DNA of 64,000 nucleotides from Subtercola boreus (lineage in GTDB: Bacteria; Actinomycetota; Actinomycetes; Actinomycetales; Microbacteriaceae): assembly GCF_003399645.1 (NCBI RefSeq), contig NZ_NBXD01000030.1, positions 248,001 to 312,000 on the forward strand, written 5' to 3'. Position numbers and translations under genes: made by a program. Below the pieces are notes generated by a model. It was not told the origin of the DNA. It searched no databases and saw nothing but the letters and a program-made list of their open reading frames with translations. Below, in pieces: positions 41,190 to 50,063 of this stretch (position 1 is the stretch's first letter; every line of letters begins with the position of its first letter).

Positions 41190-41750
41190 ATGATCGAAAC
41201 CGAGCCCATCACCGTCGCCGTGACCCGCACCGTCTCACCCGAACGGGCCCGCGAAGCAGCCGCCTGGGCGCGCTCGGGCCAGGACCTGATCAGCGTCTTT
41301 CCGGGCTACCTGGGTTCGGGCTGGATTCGCCCCGACCCCTCCTCGCCCGACTGGCACATGCTCTTCCGCTTCGCCGACACCGCGAGCCTCGACGTCTGGG
41401 AGGGATCACCCGAGCGCGCCTGGTGGGTCTCCACCGGGCAGGGCCTCGTCGAACACGGCGACCAGGAGCGTCGCTCCGGCATCGAGGGATGGTTCGACGT
41501 GCCTTCGTCGGTGGAGGTGGTCACCTCGGCACCCCGAACACCACCGCGGTGGAAACAGATGATCTCGATCTTCATTGTGTTCTACCCGCTGAGCGTGCTC
41601 GCCAACTATCTTGTCGCGCCCCTCCTCGGCGACTGGCCCGTGTGGGCACGCGTGCTCGTCACGGTGCTGCTGCTGACGCCCATCATGACCTACCTCGCCC
41701 TGCCGTTCGTCACCCGGGCGCTCCGGCCCTGGCTGCTGCGGGATCGGTAA
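41190..41750 (+). CDS. Antibiotic biosynthesis monooxygenase-like (ABM) membrane protein
   Basis: 186 residues. An N-terminal ABM ferredoxin-like domain (VAVTRTVSPERAREAAAWAR, then FPGYLGSGWIRPD, HMLFRFADTASLDVWEGSPE) is followed by two C-terminal membrane helices (about 128-148 and 152-175). This matches the DUF-type ABM-plus-TM proteins of actinobacteria. Function unknown; perhaps a membrane-bound oxygenase or sensor. Its 3' end overlaps the convergent small gene by 41 bases. Confidence 0.75.
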   Translation: MIETEPITVAVTRTVSPERAREAAAWARSGQDLISVFPGYLGSGWIRPDPSSPDWHMLFRFADTASLDVWEGSPERAWWVSTGQGLVEHGDQERRSGIEGWFDVPSSVEVVTSAPRTPPRWKQMISIFIVFYPLSVLANYLVAPLLGDWPVWARVLVTVLLLTPIMTYLALPFVTRALRPWLLRDR

Positions 41751-41976
41751 CCCCGTCGGAGGTGATCACGAGTTGCAGCGCGCAGTCGAACGTCGGCGCG
41801 TACACGGGGGTGGGTGTCGCCCCCACGCAGAGCGCCTCGTGCATCCCGTGGTGCGTATGGATGAACCCGATGAGCTCGCATGCTCCAAAAGGCGACTCTG
41901 CTCTTCTGATCATCCATTTGCCGGCGTCGAGGTGAACGACCTCCACACCCGGCGCCAACAAACCCTCACTGGTCAT
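41710..41976 (-). CDS. Small hypothetical protein
   Basis: 88 residues from ATG 41976 (GGGGAC upstream). Core VHLDAGKWMIRRAESPFGAC, then ELIGFIHTHHGMHEALCVGA. It follows a pattern I have seen in small actinobacterial proteins, but I cannot name the family. Two Cys and several His residues could bind metal. The overlap with the ABM gene lowers confidence. Confidence 0.5.
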   Translation of the reverse strand: MTSEGLLAPGVEVVHLDAGKWMIRRAESPFGACELIGFIHTHHGMHEALCVGATPTPVYAPTFDCALQLVITSDGVTDPAAARAGAPG

Positions 41977-42010
41977 AGCTGTCCCCGGCCAGATCCCCCC
42001 GCGAGCTCCG

Positions 42011-42319
42011 CTAGGAGAGTTCGCTGAGCGCGGTGAGCGCTCCGTTCCAGCTGTAGCCGTCGATCGCGTCGGCGAAGTTCGCGCCGCTGTCGCCGCGGCC
42101 GAGCTGCTCACCACTCTGCTCGTCGAACAGTGCCACGAGATGACCGCGGTCGGGTGAGCCGGCGGTCTCCGTGAACTCGACTCGCACATCACGCCCGCCG
42201 AGTTTGCCGAACACAGTGCTCTTCTCGTCGCCCTCGTTCGCCTTCACGGTGACGAGCGGGCCGCCGCCGTGCGACGCGAGTGCCTCGTTGATGTTGCTGG
42301 TGAGCGATGAGATGTTCAT
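42011..42319 (-). CDS. Small hypothetical protein
   Basis: 102 residues, soluble. Segments NINEALASHGGGPLVTVKAN, VRVEFTETAGSPDRGHLVAL and LGRGDSGANFADAIDGYSWN. The last includes an Asx/Gly-rich loop. The ATG is followed by normal codon use and GAGGAAC precedes it. No recognised family. Confidence 0.65.
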   Translation of the reverse strand: MNISSLTSNINEALASHGGGPLVTVKANEGDEKSTVFGKLGGRDVRVEFTETAGSPDRGHLVALFDEQSGEQLGRGDSGANFADAIDGYSWNGALTALSELS

Positions 42320-42434
42320 GGTTCCTCGGTTCTGTCGGTCGAGCTCTCACCCTAATCGCGACCGCGGTGCCCCCGTCGGCCGTTGCGGCAGCTCGCGCTC
42401 TGCGCTAGCGCCCCGCGCCGCCTGCCCCGCGCCC

Positions 42435-43310
42435 CTACGCCTCCCCCATCATGAGGCCCTCGATCGAGTGCTTCTGGGTGATCGGCACCAGCACGTCGAC
42501 CACCGGGCAGGCGAGGTGGTCGCGCACGCGCTGCGGCAGGCTGTCGTAGAACCCGCGGGTCACCGCCATGTCGTGGTGTTCGGCGTTGCCCGCACCGGGT
42601 GCATCGACACCGAGCACGAGTACCGGGCGGGACTTCTCGGAGTGATTCTCGGTGCCGCGGTGGATCGTCAGCGCCGATCGGGCCGACAGGTCTCCCCGCT
42701 TCGGGTACTTGCGCACCGCGAGCCCCTCATAGCGCCCGTATGAGTCCTTCGACGGGAACATCTCGTGCTCGAAGCCGGTGGGCAGGTCGAACTGGGTGGA
42801 CTGCGCGATCTCGAACGGCCCCATGTCTTCGTCGGTGTCGACCGCTGTCGCATTGAACGCAAGCGACGTCAGCCGGCCGGTCTCACGCGTCACGTCGGGC
42901 ATCGGGAAGTCGCGGTGCCAGGGCTGGTTCTTCGCGCCGGGTCCGGGAACGTCGAAGCCGAGTTCGATGATCCGGTAGTCGGGCCCGAGGGTCGCCTCAC
43001 AGACGGATCGCACCCACGGGTGATCGACGAGTTCGAGCCAGCCCCGCATCTGCTCAGGGTGCATCTCGACGTAGTAGCGCTTGGGCCCGCGGCCGACGGC
43101 GCCGTTCGGTCGGGAGTGCGCCTCGGCCAGCGCAACCTCGATGTCTTCGCGCAGCTCGTCGGCCCAGGCGGTCGAGAAGGCACCCTTCTTCGCCGTCACG
43201 CCATCGGTGTACAGAGCCGTCACCGCCGCCGCGATCTCGTCGTCGACACCTGCCGGAACGGGCAGGGGCACGGGGGCCACGATAGTGTTCACGGGGGATT
43301 GGATGGTCAT
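42435..43310 (-). CDS. Phytanoyl-CoA dioxygenase (PhyH)-family Fe(II)/2-oxoglutarate oxygenase
   Basis: 291 residues from ATG 43310 (AAGGAG, ideal spacing). The iron facial triad is His132 and Asp134 in PWHRDFP plus distal His217 in IHRGTENHSEKSR. Arg228 would bind 2-oxoglutarate. The family hydroxylates small organic acids, halogenated compounds or secondary metabolites. The substrate is not deducible; the neighbouring CoA-transferase operon on the same strand may be connected but is separated by 81 bases. Confidence 0.85.
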   Translation of the reverse strand: MTIQSPVNTIVAPVPLPVPAGVDDEIAAAVTALYTDGVTAKKGAFSTAWADELREDIEVALAEAHSRPNGAVGRGPKRYYVEMHPEQMRGWLELVDHPWVRSVCEATLGPDYRIIELGFDVPGPGAKNQPWHRDFPMPDVTRETGRLTSLAFNATAVDTDEDMGPFEIAQSTQFDLPTGFEHEMFPSKDSYGRYEGLAVRKYPKRGDLSARSALTIHRGTENHSEKSRPVLVLGVDAPGAGNAEHHDMAVTRGFYDSLPQRVRDHLACPVVDVLVPITQKHSIEGLMMGEA

Positions 43311-43391
43311 GGTCGACTCCTTCAACGTCGGTGTTGAGCGCAGAGAGGCGCAGGACCAGTGTCTCAATACCCTGTCCGAAAATCTACCTGC

Positions 43392-44027
43392 TCACATCCC
43401 GACCGCGAACGGCGCCCCCGTCTTCGCCTCGAGCTCACCCCTCTCCACGCCCGGGGCGGCCTCCCTCAGAACAAGGCCCTCCGCGGTCACGTCGAAGACC
43501 GCCAGGTCGGTGATGATGCGCTGCACCACACCGGCCCCGGTCAGCGGCAGGTCGCAGCGTTCGACGATCTTCGGCGAGCCGTCTTTGGCGGTGTGCTCGG
43601 TGATCACGATGACGCGGGGAGTACCGGCCACGAGATCCATCGCCCCGCCCATTCCCTTGACGAGCTTGCCCGGGATGGTCCAGTTCGCGAGGTCGCCGTT
43701 CGCCGCGACCTGCAGCGCCCCCAGAATCGCGATCTGCACATGATCGCCGCGAATCATCCCGAATGACGTCGCCGAGTCGAAGAAGCTGCCGCCCTCCACC
43801 AGGGTCACGGTCTGCTTGCCGGCGTTCACCAGGTCGGCATCCTCCTCCCCGTCGAACGGGAACGGACCCATGCCGAGCAGCCCGTTCTCGCTCTGGAGCG
43901 TCACCGTGACCCCTTCGGGCAGGTGGTTGGCGACCATCGTGGGGATGCCGATGCCGAGGTTGACGTACTCGCCATCGCGCAGTTCCCGGGCGGCGATCGC
44001 CGCCATCTCGTCTCGTGACCAGGCCAT
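43392..44027 (-). CDS. 3-oxoacid CoA-transferase subunit B
   Basis: 211 residues. Motif [10 protein letters not shown] with catalytic Glu47, plus VNLGIGIPT and [16 protein letters not shown]: the beta subunit of the succinyl-CoA:3-oxoacid or 3-oxoadipate CoA-transferase family (ScoB/PcaJ/AtoA). Forms a heterotetramer with the alpha subunit encoded 17 bases upstream. Moves CoA from succinyl-CoA to a 3-oxo acid. No thiolase or protocatechuate genes are adjacent, so the choice between Sco and Pca is open. Confidence 0.9.
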   Translation of the reverse strand: MAWSRDEMAAIAARELRDGEYVNLGIGIPTMVANHLPEGVTVTLQSENGLLGMGPFPFDGEEDADLVNAGKQTVTLVEGGSFFDSATSFGMIRGDHVQIAILGALQVAANGDLANWTIPGKLVKGMGGAMDLVAGTPRVIVITEHTAKDGSPKIVERCDLPLTGAGVVQRIITDLAVFDVTAEGLVLREAAPGVERGELEAKTGAPFAVGM

Positions 44028-44043
44028 GTTCTGCTCCTTCTCT

Positions 44044-44745
44044 TCAGGCGCGCGGGCGCACGGTTCGCTGCTCGATCTCCTTGGCGCGTTCGGTCGCCTG
44101 CACGAGTCGCTGCACGAAGATGCCGGGGGTGACGATCGTGTTCGGGTCGAGCGATTCGCCGTCGAGTATCTCCTCCGCCTCTGCGATAGTCACGCGGCCG
44201 GCCGTGGCCACATTCGGGTTGAAGTTGCGCGCCGAGTGCCGGTAGACGAGGTTGCCGAAGGAATCGGCCCGATAAGCGTGCACCAGCGCGATGTCGGCGA
44301 CGATGCCGCGCTCGAGCACATAGGTCTCGCCGTCGAACTCGTGAAGTTCCTTGCCCTCGGCGACCGGCGTTCCCACCCCGGTTCTGGTGTAGAAACCTGC
44401 GATACCCGCCCCACCTGCCCGCAACCGCTCGGCGAGCGTGCCCTGCGGCACGAATTCCACCTCGAGTTCCCCGCTCAGGAACTGCTCGGCGAAGAGCCTG
44501 TTCTCGCCCACGTACGACGCGAGCACCTTTCGCACCTGGTGGTTCTCGAGCAGCAGTCCGAGCCCCTTACCGTCGACGCCCATGTTGTTCGAGACGATGG
44601 TCAGATCGGAGGCACCGCTGTCGCGCACAGCCTCGATCAGATCGAACGGGTTGCCGCTCAACCCGAACCCGCCGACCGCGATGGTAGCTCCGTCGTGAAT
44701 GACGTCGTGCAGCGCGTCCTCTGCACTGCTCCGGATGCGGCTCAT
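44044..44745 (-). CDS. 3-oxoacid CoA-transferase subunit A
   Basis: 233 residues from ATG 44745 (GAGGGAG 7 bases upstream; GTG 44751 is possible). Motif [14 protein letters not shown] binds Co[17 protein letters not shown] and FVQRLVQAT follow, as in the ScoA/PcaI/AtoD subunit. Same operon as subunit B and divergent from the IclR-family gene at 44911, which probably controls it. Confidence 0.9.
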   Translation of the reverse strand: MSRIRSSAEDALHDVIHDGATIAVGGFGLSGNPFDLIEAVRDSGASDLTIVSNNMGVDGKGLGLLLENHQVRKVLASYVGENRLFAEQFLSGELEVEFVPQGTLAERLRAGGAGIAGFYTRTGVGTPVAEGKELHEFDGETYVLERGIVADIALVHAYRADSFGNLVYRHSARNFNPNVATAGRVTIAEAEEILDGESLDPNTIVTPGIFVQRLVQATERAKEIEQRTVRPRA

Positions 44746-44883
44746 CGGCACACTCCCTCGTGTTCGGCCGGGCTGACCACATCGTGGTGTACCCGTTGTC
44801 GTTCCGACGCTAGCTGCCGGTCGTGATCTCGGTCAACGAAGACGCCTACACTGATTGCATCGTGGGCCCCGTGCTCGTGTATA

Positions 44884-44896
44884 TCCACAATATGGA
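44884..44896. promoter_or_regulatory. Candidate IclR operator
   Basis: TCCA-N5-TGGA inverted repeat, 14 bases upstream of the IclR-family start, fits autoregulation. A second small palindrome (ACCAC-ATC-GTGGT, 44776-44788) lies near the CoA-transferase start. Confidence 0.4.
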
Positions 44897-44910
44897 CGCG
44901 AGGAGACTCC

Positions 44911-45681
44911 GTGGCAGACGTGCAGGGCGCACAGGTGGTCGGGCGGATCGGCCGCATCATGCGCGCGGTCGGAGAGAACGCGGGGTCGGGCATCCCGACC
45001 TCTGAAGTGGCACGCGTCACCGGACTCACCCGGCCCACCACCCACCGTCTGCTCAACTCGCTCGCCGCAGAGGGGTTTCTCGACCACGATAGCCAGACCG
45101 CCCGCTGGCACCTCGGGCCCGAGCTGTTCCTGCTGGGGTCGCTCGCCTCGGAGCGCTACGACATCACCGACCTCGCCCGCGAGAGCGTCGAGCTGCTGGC
45201 CCGCGAGACCGGCGAGAGCGCCTTTCTCTCGGCCCGGCGCGGCTACGAGACCGTCTGCCTGCTGCGCGAGGAGGGGAGCTTTCCGGTGCGGTCGTTCGTG
45301 CTGTACGAGGGGGTGCGGTTTCCGCTCGGCGTCGCCTCGGCGGGAATCGCCATCCTCGCGTTCCTCGGCCCGAAGGAGGTCGACGAGTACCTCGCCCACG
45401 GCTCGCAGACCGAACGGTGGGGTGAGCAGCACTCCCCGGCCGCCCTGCGGCGTCGCATCGACGAGACGCGATCGCTCGGCTACGCCGTCAACCCCGGTCT
45501 CATCGTCGAAGGCAGCTGGGGCATGGGCGCAGCCGTCTTCGACCGCCACAGCACTCCGACCTGGGCGCTCAGTCTGACCGGCATCGAGTCCCGCTTCAGC
45601 CCCAGGCGACGCCCCGAGCTCGGCCGCCTGCTGCTCGAGCAGGCGCACGTCGTGACGAAGCGCCTGCACGACGGGCGCTGA
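44911..45681 (+). CDS. IclR-family transcriptional regulator
   Basis: 256 residues from GTG 44911 (GAGGAG upstream). N-terminal winged helix (IPTSEVARVTGLTRPTTHRL, then LLNSLAAEGFL), C-terminal IclR effector domain (GYETVCLLREEGSFPVRSFV, LGVASAGIAILAF). IclR proteins such as PcaR/PcaU often control aromatic or 3-oxoacid degradation genes, which matches its divergent neighbour. Confidence 0.9.
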   Translation: MADVQGAQVVGRIGRIMRAVGENAGSGIPTSEVARVTGLTRPTTHRLLNSLAAEGFLDHDSQTARWHLGPELFLLGSLASERYDITDLARESVELLARETGESAFLSARRGYETVCLLREEGSFPVRSFVLYEGVRFPLGVASAGIAILAFLGPKEVDEYLAHGSQTERWGEQHSPAALRRRIDETRSLGYAVNPGLIVEGSWGMGAAVFDRHSTPTWALSLTGIESRFSPRRRPELGRLLLEQAHVVTKRLHDGR

Positions 45682-45714
45682 TCCAGGTGTCGATGGGTCT
45701 CCGGGGGTCGGCGC

Positions 45715-46395
45715 TCAGCTCACCAGGGCACCCTCCGACACCGCTCCCGCCTTGATGTAGAGCCGACGCTCAGCGCGCCGGGCCACCGCCGAGTCGTGCG
45801 TCACGATGATCAGCGTGAGGCCCTTGTCGCGCCAGAAAGTCTCCAGCAGATCCATGATCTCGTCGCGCGTCGCCTCATCGAGGGCGCCGGTCGGTTCGTC
45901 GGCCAGGAGAACTTCCGGGTCTTTCACCAGCGCGCGGGCGATGGCGACACGCTGTTGCTGGCCGCCCGAGAGCTCAGCGGGGAGGTGCGTGCCGCGGTCT
46001 GCGAGCCCGACGGAGGCCAGGGCATCCTGCGCCCGTCGGCGACGCTCGTCTGCCTTCAGGCCGAGGGGTGCAAGAGCCGTTTCGACATTCTCCTGGGCCG
46101 TGAGCGTCGGAATGAGATTGAAGCTCTGAAAGACGAACCCGATCTTTCGGGCGCGCAACTCGGCGAGCCGGTTGTCGGCAAGCGACGAGATCGACGAGTC
46201 GCCGAGGGTCACCTCGCCCGAGGTCGGGCGGTCGAGCGCCCCGAGCATCTGCAGCAGGGTCGATTTGCCGCCACCCGTCGGGCCCTGGATGGCAACCATC
46301 TGGCCGTCGGGGATGCTCAGGCTGACGGCATTCAGAGCCGTGACCTTTCGCTTGGTGGCGTTGTAGGTCTTCGTTACGGCATTCAGTTCATACAT
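45715..46395 (-). CDS. ABC transporter ATP-binding protein, MacB/LolD type
   Basis: 226 residues. Walker [10 protein letters not shown] (38-46), signature [15 protein letters not shown], Walker [13 protein letters not shown] and H-loop VTHDS. Belongs to the MacB/LolD/FtsE group that drives FtsX-like permeases by mechanotransmission. The permease is encoded 44 bases downstream. Role: export or release of a peptide, lipid or drug from the membrane. Confidence 0.9.
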   Translation of the reverse strand: MYELNAVTKTYNATKRKVTALNAVSLSIPDGQMVAIQGPTGGGKSTLLQMLGALDRPTSGEVTLGDSSISSLADNRLAELRARKIGFVFQSFNLIPTLTAQENVETALAPLGLKADERRRRAQDALASVGLADRGTHLPAELSGGQQQRVAIARALVKDPEVLLADEPTGALDEATRDEIMDLLETFWRDKGLTLIIVTHDSAVARRAERRLYIKAGAVSEGALVS

Positions 46396-46439
46396 GAGCG
46401 GTCTCCTGGCAGGTGTGACGAGGGTGGGAAGGGAGGGAA

Positions 46440-47915
46440 TCAGGCGACGGAGCGCAGCGCTTCGGCCGGGCGCAGTCGCGACGCACGCCAGCCGCCGATG
46501 GAGCCGGCGATCAGCCCGCCGAGCACGGCGAGCAGAACGGCGAGACCGATCACGGCCAGGGTCACGGGCGCCTGCAGGGTGACGGTCGTCTCGACGGCCG
46601 CACTCGCGGCCGCTCCGAATCCACGGCCGCCGCCCGGGCCGGCGCCCGCTCCGGTGGCCGCCGCGCTGGTCGCAGAGCCGCTCAGGGTCGGGGCGACGAG
46701 GTTGACGATCAGCACGCCGACCAGTCCGACGACGATGCCGATCACACCACCGATCAAGCCCTGGATCACCGACTCGCCGGCGACCTGGCCGACGATGCGG
46801 CGGTTGCTCCAGCCGATCGCTTTCAGGGTGCCGAACTCACGGGTGCGCCTGGTGACCCCCGAGATGGTGAAGAGCACGGCGATCAGGAACGCCGCAGCGA
46901 GCACGATGAGTGACAACCAGGTGCCGAGGTTCGAGACCAGGCTGGAGGCGGTGGAGAGCGAGCCCGACACCGAGGAGGCGAGGTCGGCCTCTGTGGAGAC
47001 GGTCGCGGTCGGCAGCGCGGTCTTCAGGGTGGCGGCGAGGGAGTCGACGTCGCTCGCCGAGGCGGCGGTGACAAAGATGTTGGTCAGCTTGCCGGCGTTG
47101 CCCGAGAGGGTCTGGGCTACGTCGAGGGGAATGTAGACGTTCGACGCGGTCGTGCTGTCGGCACCCGAGGAGGCGACGAGCCCCACGATGGTGAACGTGG
47201 TGCCACCGATGTCGATGGTTCCGCCTGTGGCGAGCGAGGCCGAGGTGGCGTAGCTGCTGTCGAGCACGGCGACGTTCGTTCCGGCATCGGTTGCGGTCAG
47301 TGAGCGGCCGTCAGAGAGGGTGACCGCCGAGAGCGGTCCTACTGAAACGCTGGCGGGGTCGAGGCCGAGCACGGTGAAACTGTTCACATCGAACGAGCTG
47401 CCGCCCGCGCCATCCGCTCCCCCGGTGGGTGGGGTCTGGGAGGTGTCGCTACCGGGTGCGCCGCCGGTTCCGCCTGCGGTGCCGCCGGACTGTGTCGGCA
47501 GCTGGCCGCTGAAGGTCGAGTTCGTGAGGGCGAGCGTGCCCGTGGCCGCTGAGACTCCGGATGTCGCGGTCACGGTGTCGAGTTGGGTGGCGTCGAACGC
47601 GGTGACGGTGCGGCTCGTCTCGAGACGGGACTGGTTCAGAGTGGTGGTGCCACCGGATGCTGCGCCCGAACCCGATCCGAAGGCGAACTGGCCCGGGGTG
47701 GCGCCGGCGGTCGGTGCGGCGGCGGCCTCGCTGATCGAGATGTCGGTACCGACACCGTAGACGGACTGCAGCACGGCGGCCTGCGCACTCTGCACCCCGG
47801 CGGAAACCGAATTGACCACGATGACGAGGGCGATGGCAAGCGCCATCCCGATCGAGATGATGATGGTCTGTTTTCGACGGTTGAAAAGTTCCCGTCGTAG
47901 ATACGTTCCGAACAT
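46440..47915 (-). CDS. ABC transporter permease, MacB/FtsX type
   Basis: 491 residues. First helix at about 17-40, then an extracytoplasmic domain of about 300 residues that contains a Gly/Thr/Pro-rich, low-complexity spacer (TQSGGTAGGTGGAPGSDTSQ) and Ser/Thr-rich stretches. Three further helices close the protein (SLIVLAAAFLIAVLFTISGV, then GVIGIVVGLVGVLIVNLV, then AVIGLAVLLAVLGGLIAGSI). End motif GGWRASRLRPAEALRSVA is typical. Partner of the ATPase, translated from the gene on the left in transcription order. No periplasmic-adaptor gene, as expected in a monoderm. Confidence 0.9.
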   Translation of the reverse strand: MFGTYLRRELFNRRKQTIIISIGMALAIALVIVVNSVSAGVQSAQAAVLQSVYGVGTDISISEAAAAPTAGATPGQFAFGSGSGAASGGTTTLNQSRLETSRTVTAFDATQLDTVTATSGVSAATGTLALTNSTFSGQLPTQSGGTAGGTGGAPGSDTSQTPPTGGADGAGGSSFDVNSFTVLGLDPASVSVGPLSAVTLSDGRSLTATDAGTNVAVLDSSYATSASLATGGTIDIGGTTFTIVGLVASSGADSTTASNVYIPLDVAQTLSGNAGKLTNIFVTAASASDVDSLAATLKTALPTATVSTEADLASSVSGSLSTASSLVSNLGTWLSLIVLAAAFLIAVLFTISGVTRRTREFGTLKAIGWSNRRIVGQVAGESVIQGLIGGVIGIVVGLVGVLIVNLVAPTLSGSATSAAATGAGAGPGGGRGFGAAASAAVETTVTLQAPVTLAVIGLAVLLAVLGGLIAGSIGGWRASRLRPAEALRSVA

Positions 47916-47932
47916 GCTGCTCCTTCTGGCTG

Positions 47933-47966
47933 GGCGAGACCGCTCGTGTCGGTCGACTGCCAGAAG
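47933..47966. repeat. Short inverted repeat upstream of the permease
   Basis: CTTCTGGC (47933-47940) and GCCAGAAG (47959-47966) are perfectly complementary, separated by 18 bases, 18 bases upstream of the permease start on the minus strand. Could form a 5'-UTR hairpin or terminate transcription coming from the hydratase gene. Confidence 0.4.
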
Positions 47967-48002
47967 CCAAGTGGATGCTGCTATGCCCTTCCCCTCACGA
48001 AC

Positions 48003-49043
48003 CTATGGGGCGCTTATGGATGGCTCGAAATACGCCTCGACCCTGCCCTGGTCGACCTCGCTTGCGGAACGGGGCTCCCACTGCGGGTTGCGATCCCTGT
48101 CGATCACCTGGGCCCGAACACCCTCTGCGAAGTCGTGGGAGCGCAGTGCGTGCATGGATACCCGCAGCTCCTGCTCCAGCGCCGCGTTCAGGCTGGGGAG
48201 CGCGGCGACGCGGTTGAGCGACTCGAGCGTCACGGCGACGGCGATGGGCGACTTCTGCTCGATCGTGTCGGCCACCGCGAGCGCCATCCCGTTGGCCGGG
48301 TCTCTTCGAAGTCCCGCGAGGATGCCCGGCACGGAGTGCGCGGCGAACGCCTCGTCGATCCAGCCGCGGGCCGCGTCGAGCTCCGCCGCTGGTGCGGTTG
48401 CCGCGTGGGCTGCGATCGCGACATCTGCGTCAGCGGTCTCCAGCGCCAGCAGCAGCCGCGGCAGCCGGTCGCTCGGAACGTAGGTGTCGGCCAGCCCGGC
48501 CATGATGGCGTCGGCGGCCCCCACGATCGCCGCGCTGAGGGCGAGGTAGGTGCCGAGCCTGCCCGGCACCCGCGTGAGCAACCAGGTCGCTCCGACATCC
48601 GGAATGAAACCGATACCCGTCTCGGGCAGCCCGACCTTCGACCGCTCCGTCACGATGCGGTGCGACCCGTGCGCCGACAGACCGACACCTCCGCCCAGCA
48701 CGATGCCGTCCATGAACGCGACATAGGGCTTGGGAAATTGCGCGATCGCCGCATTCAGCGCGTACTCGTCACGCCAGAAGGCGAGGGATGCAGCGCCGTC
48801 GCCCGAGGTGGCATCGGCGTGGAGCGACACGATGTCTCCCCCCGCACAGAGGCCCCGCTCGCCCCGCCCGAGGAGCACGACCGTCTCGACCCCGGGCTCT
48901 TCGGCCCATTCGTCGAGTTGGCGCCGAATGAGGGTGACCATGTCGTGCGTCAACGCATTGATGGCCCTCGGGCGGTCGAGGGCGATCTCGCCGAGGCGGC
49001 CGCGGCGATCGAACATCACCTCGGCGGTGGTTTCAGATTCCAT
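48003..49043 (-). CDS. Enoyl-CoA hydratase/3-hydroxyisobutyryl-CoA hydrolase family protein
   Basis: 346 residues from ATG 49043. Crotonase fold: CoA/oxyanion motif LCAGGDI, then GIVLGGGVGLSAHG and ETGIGFIPDVGATW, the motif with conserved Glu seen in 3-hydroxyisobutyryl-CoA hydrolases. The length (about 345) matches that subgroup rather than 260-residue hydratases. Acts in valine degradation in known cases. Single gene here. Confidence 0.88.
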   Translation of the reverse strand: MESETTAEVMFDRRGRLGEIALDRPRAINALTHDMVTLIRRQLDEWAEEPGVETVVLLGRGERGLCAGGDIVSLHADATSGDGAASLAFWRDEYALNAAIAQFPKPYVAFMDGIVLGGGVGLSAHGSHRIVTERSKVGLPETGIGFIPDVGATWLLTRVPGRLGTYLALSAAIVGAADAIMAGLADTYVPSDRLPRLLLALETADADVAIAAHAATAPAAELDAARGWIDEAFAAHSVPGILAGLRRDPANGMALAVADTIEQKSPIAVAVTLESLNRVAALPSLNAALEQELRVSMHALRSHDFAEGVRAQVIDRDRNPQWEPRSASEVDQGRVEAYFEPSISAP

Positions 49044-49158
49044 GATGGACGGCGCCTTCGGGTCGGCACGGGCGGGCGGGAGCGACCGCTCCCGGTGCCT
49101 GCACGATACCAACGCCTCTCGAGCAGGGCGAGCCCACTGCCGCGGGGCGCCGGCGGCG

Positions 49159-49467
49159 TCAGGCGAAGTAGAGGTGCGAGTGCAGGCGGCAGCCGGGGTT
49201 GAAGCCGGCGCCGCAGCGCGGGCACGAGTCCACCCCGAGGTACTCGGAGATGCTCAGCTCGCTGCCGCACACCCCGCAGAGCACCGCGAGCGCGTCGCGC
49301 CGGTCGGCCGACCAGACCTCGGCCGCGTGCCCGGCGCTCTCGGCGTGGCAGAGGTGGCAGGGGTAGTACTCCCCGCAGCAGGCGAAACGCAGGGCGATGA
49401 CGTCGAGCACCGAGTGGTAGTGGATGCAGCGGGTCTGGTCGTCGACGACCGCCCCGAGCACGCGCAT
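49159..49467 (-). CDS. CHY zinc-finger protein
   Basis: 102 residues. Cys/His-rich: Cys14, His16, His18, Cys30-31, Cys37, His38, Cys40, His41, Cys64, Cys67, Cys82, Cys85, Cys93, His96 and His98. The opening CIHYHS and FACCGEYYPCHLCH are the CHY zinc-finger pattern. It probably binds several zinc ions. Coupled to the bioN gene by TGATG, so it is made together with the biotin importer; why is not known. Confidence 0.8.
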   Translation of the reverse strand: MRVLGAVVDDQTRCIHYHSVLDVIALRFACCGEYYPCHLCHAESAGHAAEVWSADRRDALAVLCGVCGSELSISEYLGVDSCPRCGAGFNPGCRLHSHLYFA

Positions 49468-50063
49468 CAGGCGACGCCCCGCGCCGTGAGGGCATCGCCG
49501 AGATCGTCTGCGTGCTTCAGCGACACGACGAGAAACGGAATGACGAACGAACGGATGCCCGCCCGGGCGCCCCGGGCCCGTTGCGATTCGCGAACCCCCA
49601 CCGCGATCCGCGCCAGAACGGGTACCGTCGTGATGGCGACCGCGAGCACGAGTGCCACCCGCGCCGGGTCGAGCCCGAAGCGGCGAAAGCCGCCGAGGCC
49701 GAGCTCGAACGCGTCGAGCAGGTCGCCGACCCGCGTGGTGAGCACCAGCAGGGCCGCGATGACGATGGCCGCGACGACGCGCACCGTGTTGGCCGTGGCC
49801 GACTCGAGGGGCAGGAAGATCACCTGGAAGCCGAAGGTGACGACGATGATCCACCGCACGGCGACGATCTGCCGGCCGAGCTCTGCCAGCCCGATCCGTG
49901 GGACGAGGTAGCAGGCGACGGCAACACCGGCCCCGACCGCAGCCGCCAGCCAGGTCGACGGCATCAGCGAGACGGCCAAGACGATCACCAGCAGGGCGAG
50001 GGCCTTCGGTCCGGCGGGGGCCCGGTGCAGCCAGCCGGTGCCGGGACGGTAGAGGGTCAGCAC
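49467..50063 (-). CDS. bioN: Energy-coupling factor transmembrane protein BioN (EcfT)
   Basis: 198 residues from GTG 50063. Five to six helices, and the coupling-helix motif pair typical of EcfT: ARGARAGIRSF and GDALTARGVA (the two Ala-Arg-Gly motifs that dock on the ATPases). With BioM and BioY it forms the biotin ECF transporter. Overlaps the bioM end by 7 bases and the CHY gene by one. Confidence 0.9.
   Translation of the reverse strand: MLTLYRPGTGWLHRAPAGPKALALLVIVLAVSLMPSTWLAAAVGAGVAVACYLVPRIGLAELGRQIVAVRWIIVVTFGFQVIFLPLESATANTVRVVAAIVIAALLVLTTRVGDLLDAFELGLGGFRRFGLDPARVALVLAVAITTVPVLARIAVGVRESQRARGARAGIRSFVIPFLVVSLKHADDLGDALTARGVA

Noticed and set aside
43392-44745. Naming the CoA-transferase pcaIJ
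   Set aside because: The IclR neighbour is suggestive, but no thiolase or protocatechuate gene is adjacent and sequence motifs do not separate Pca from Sco.
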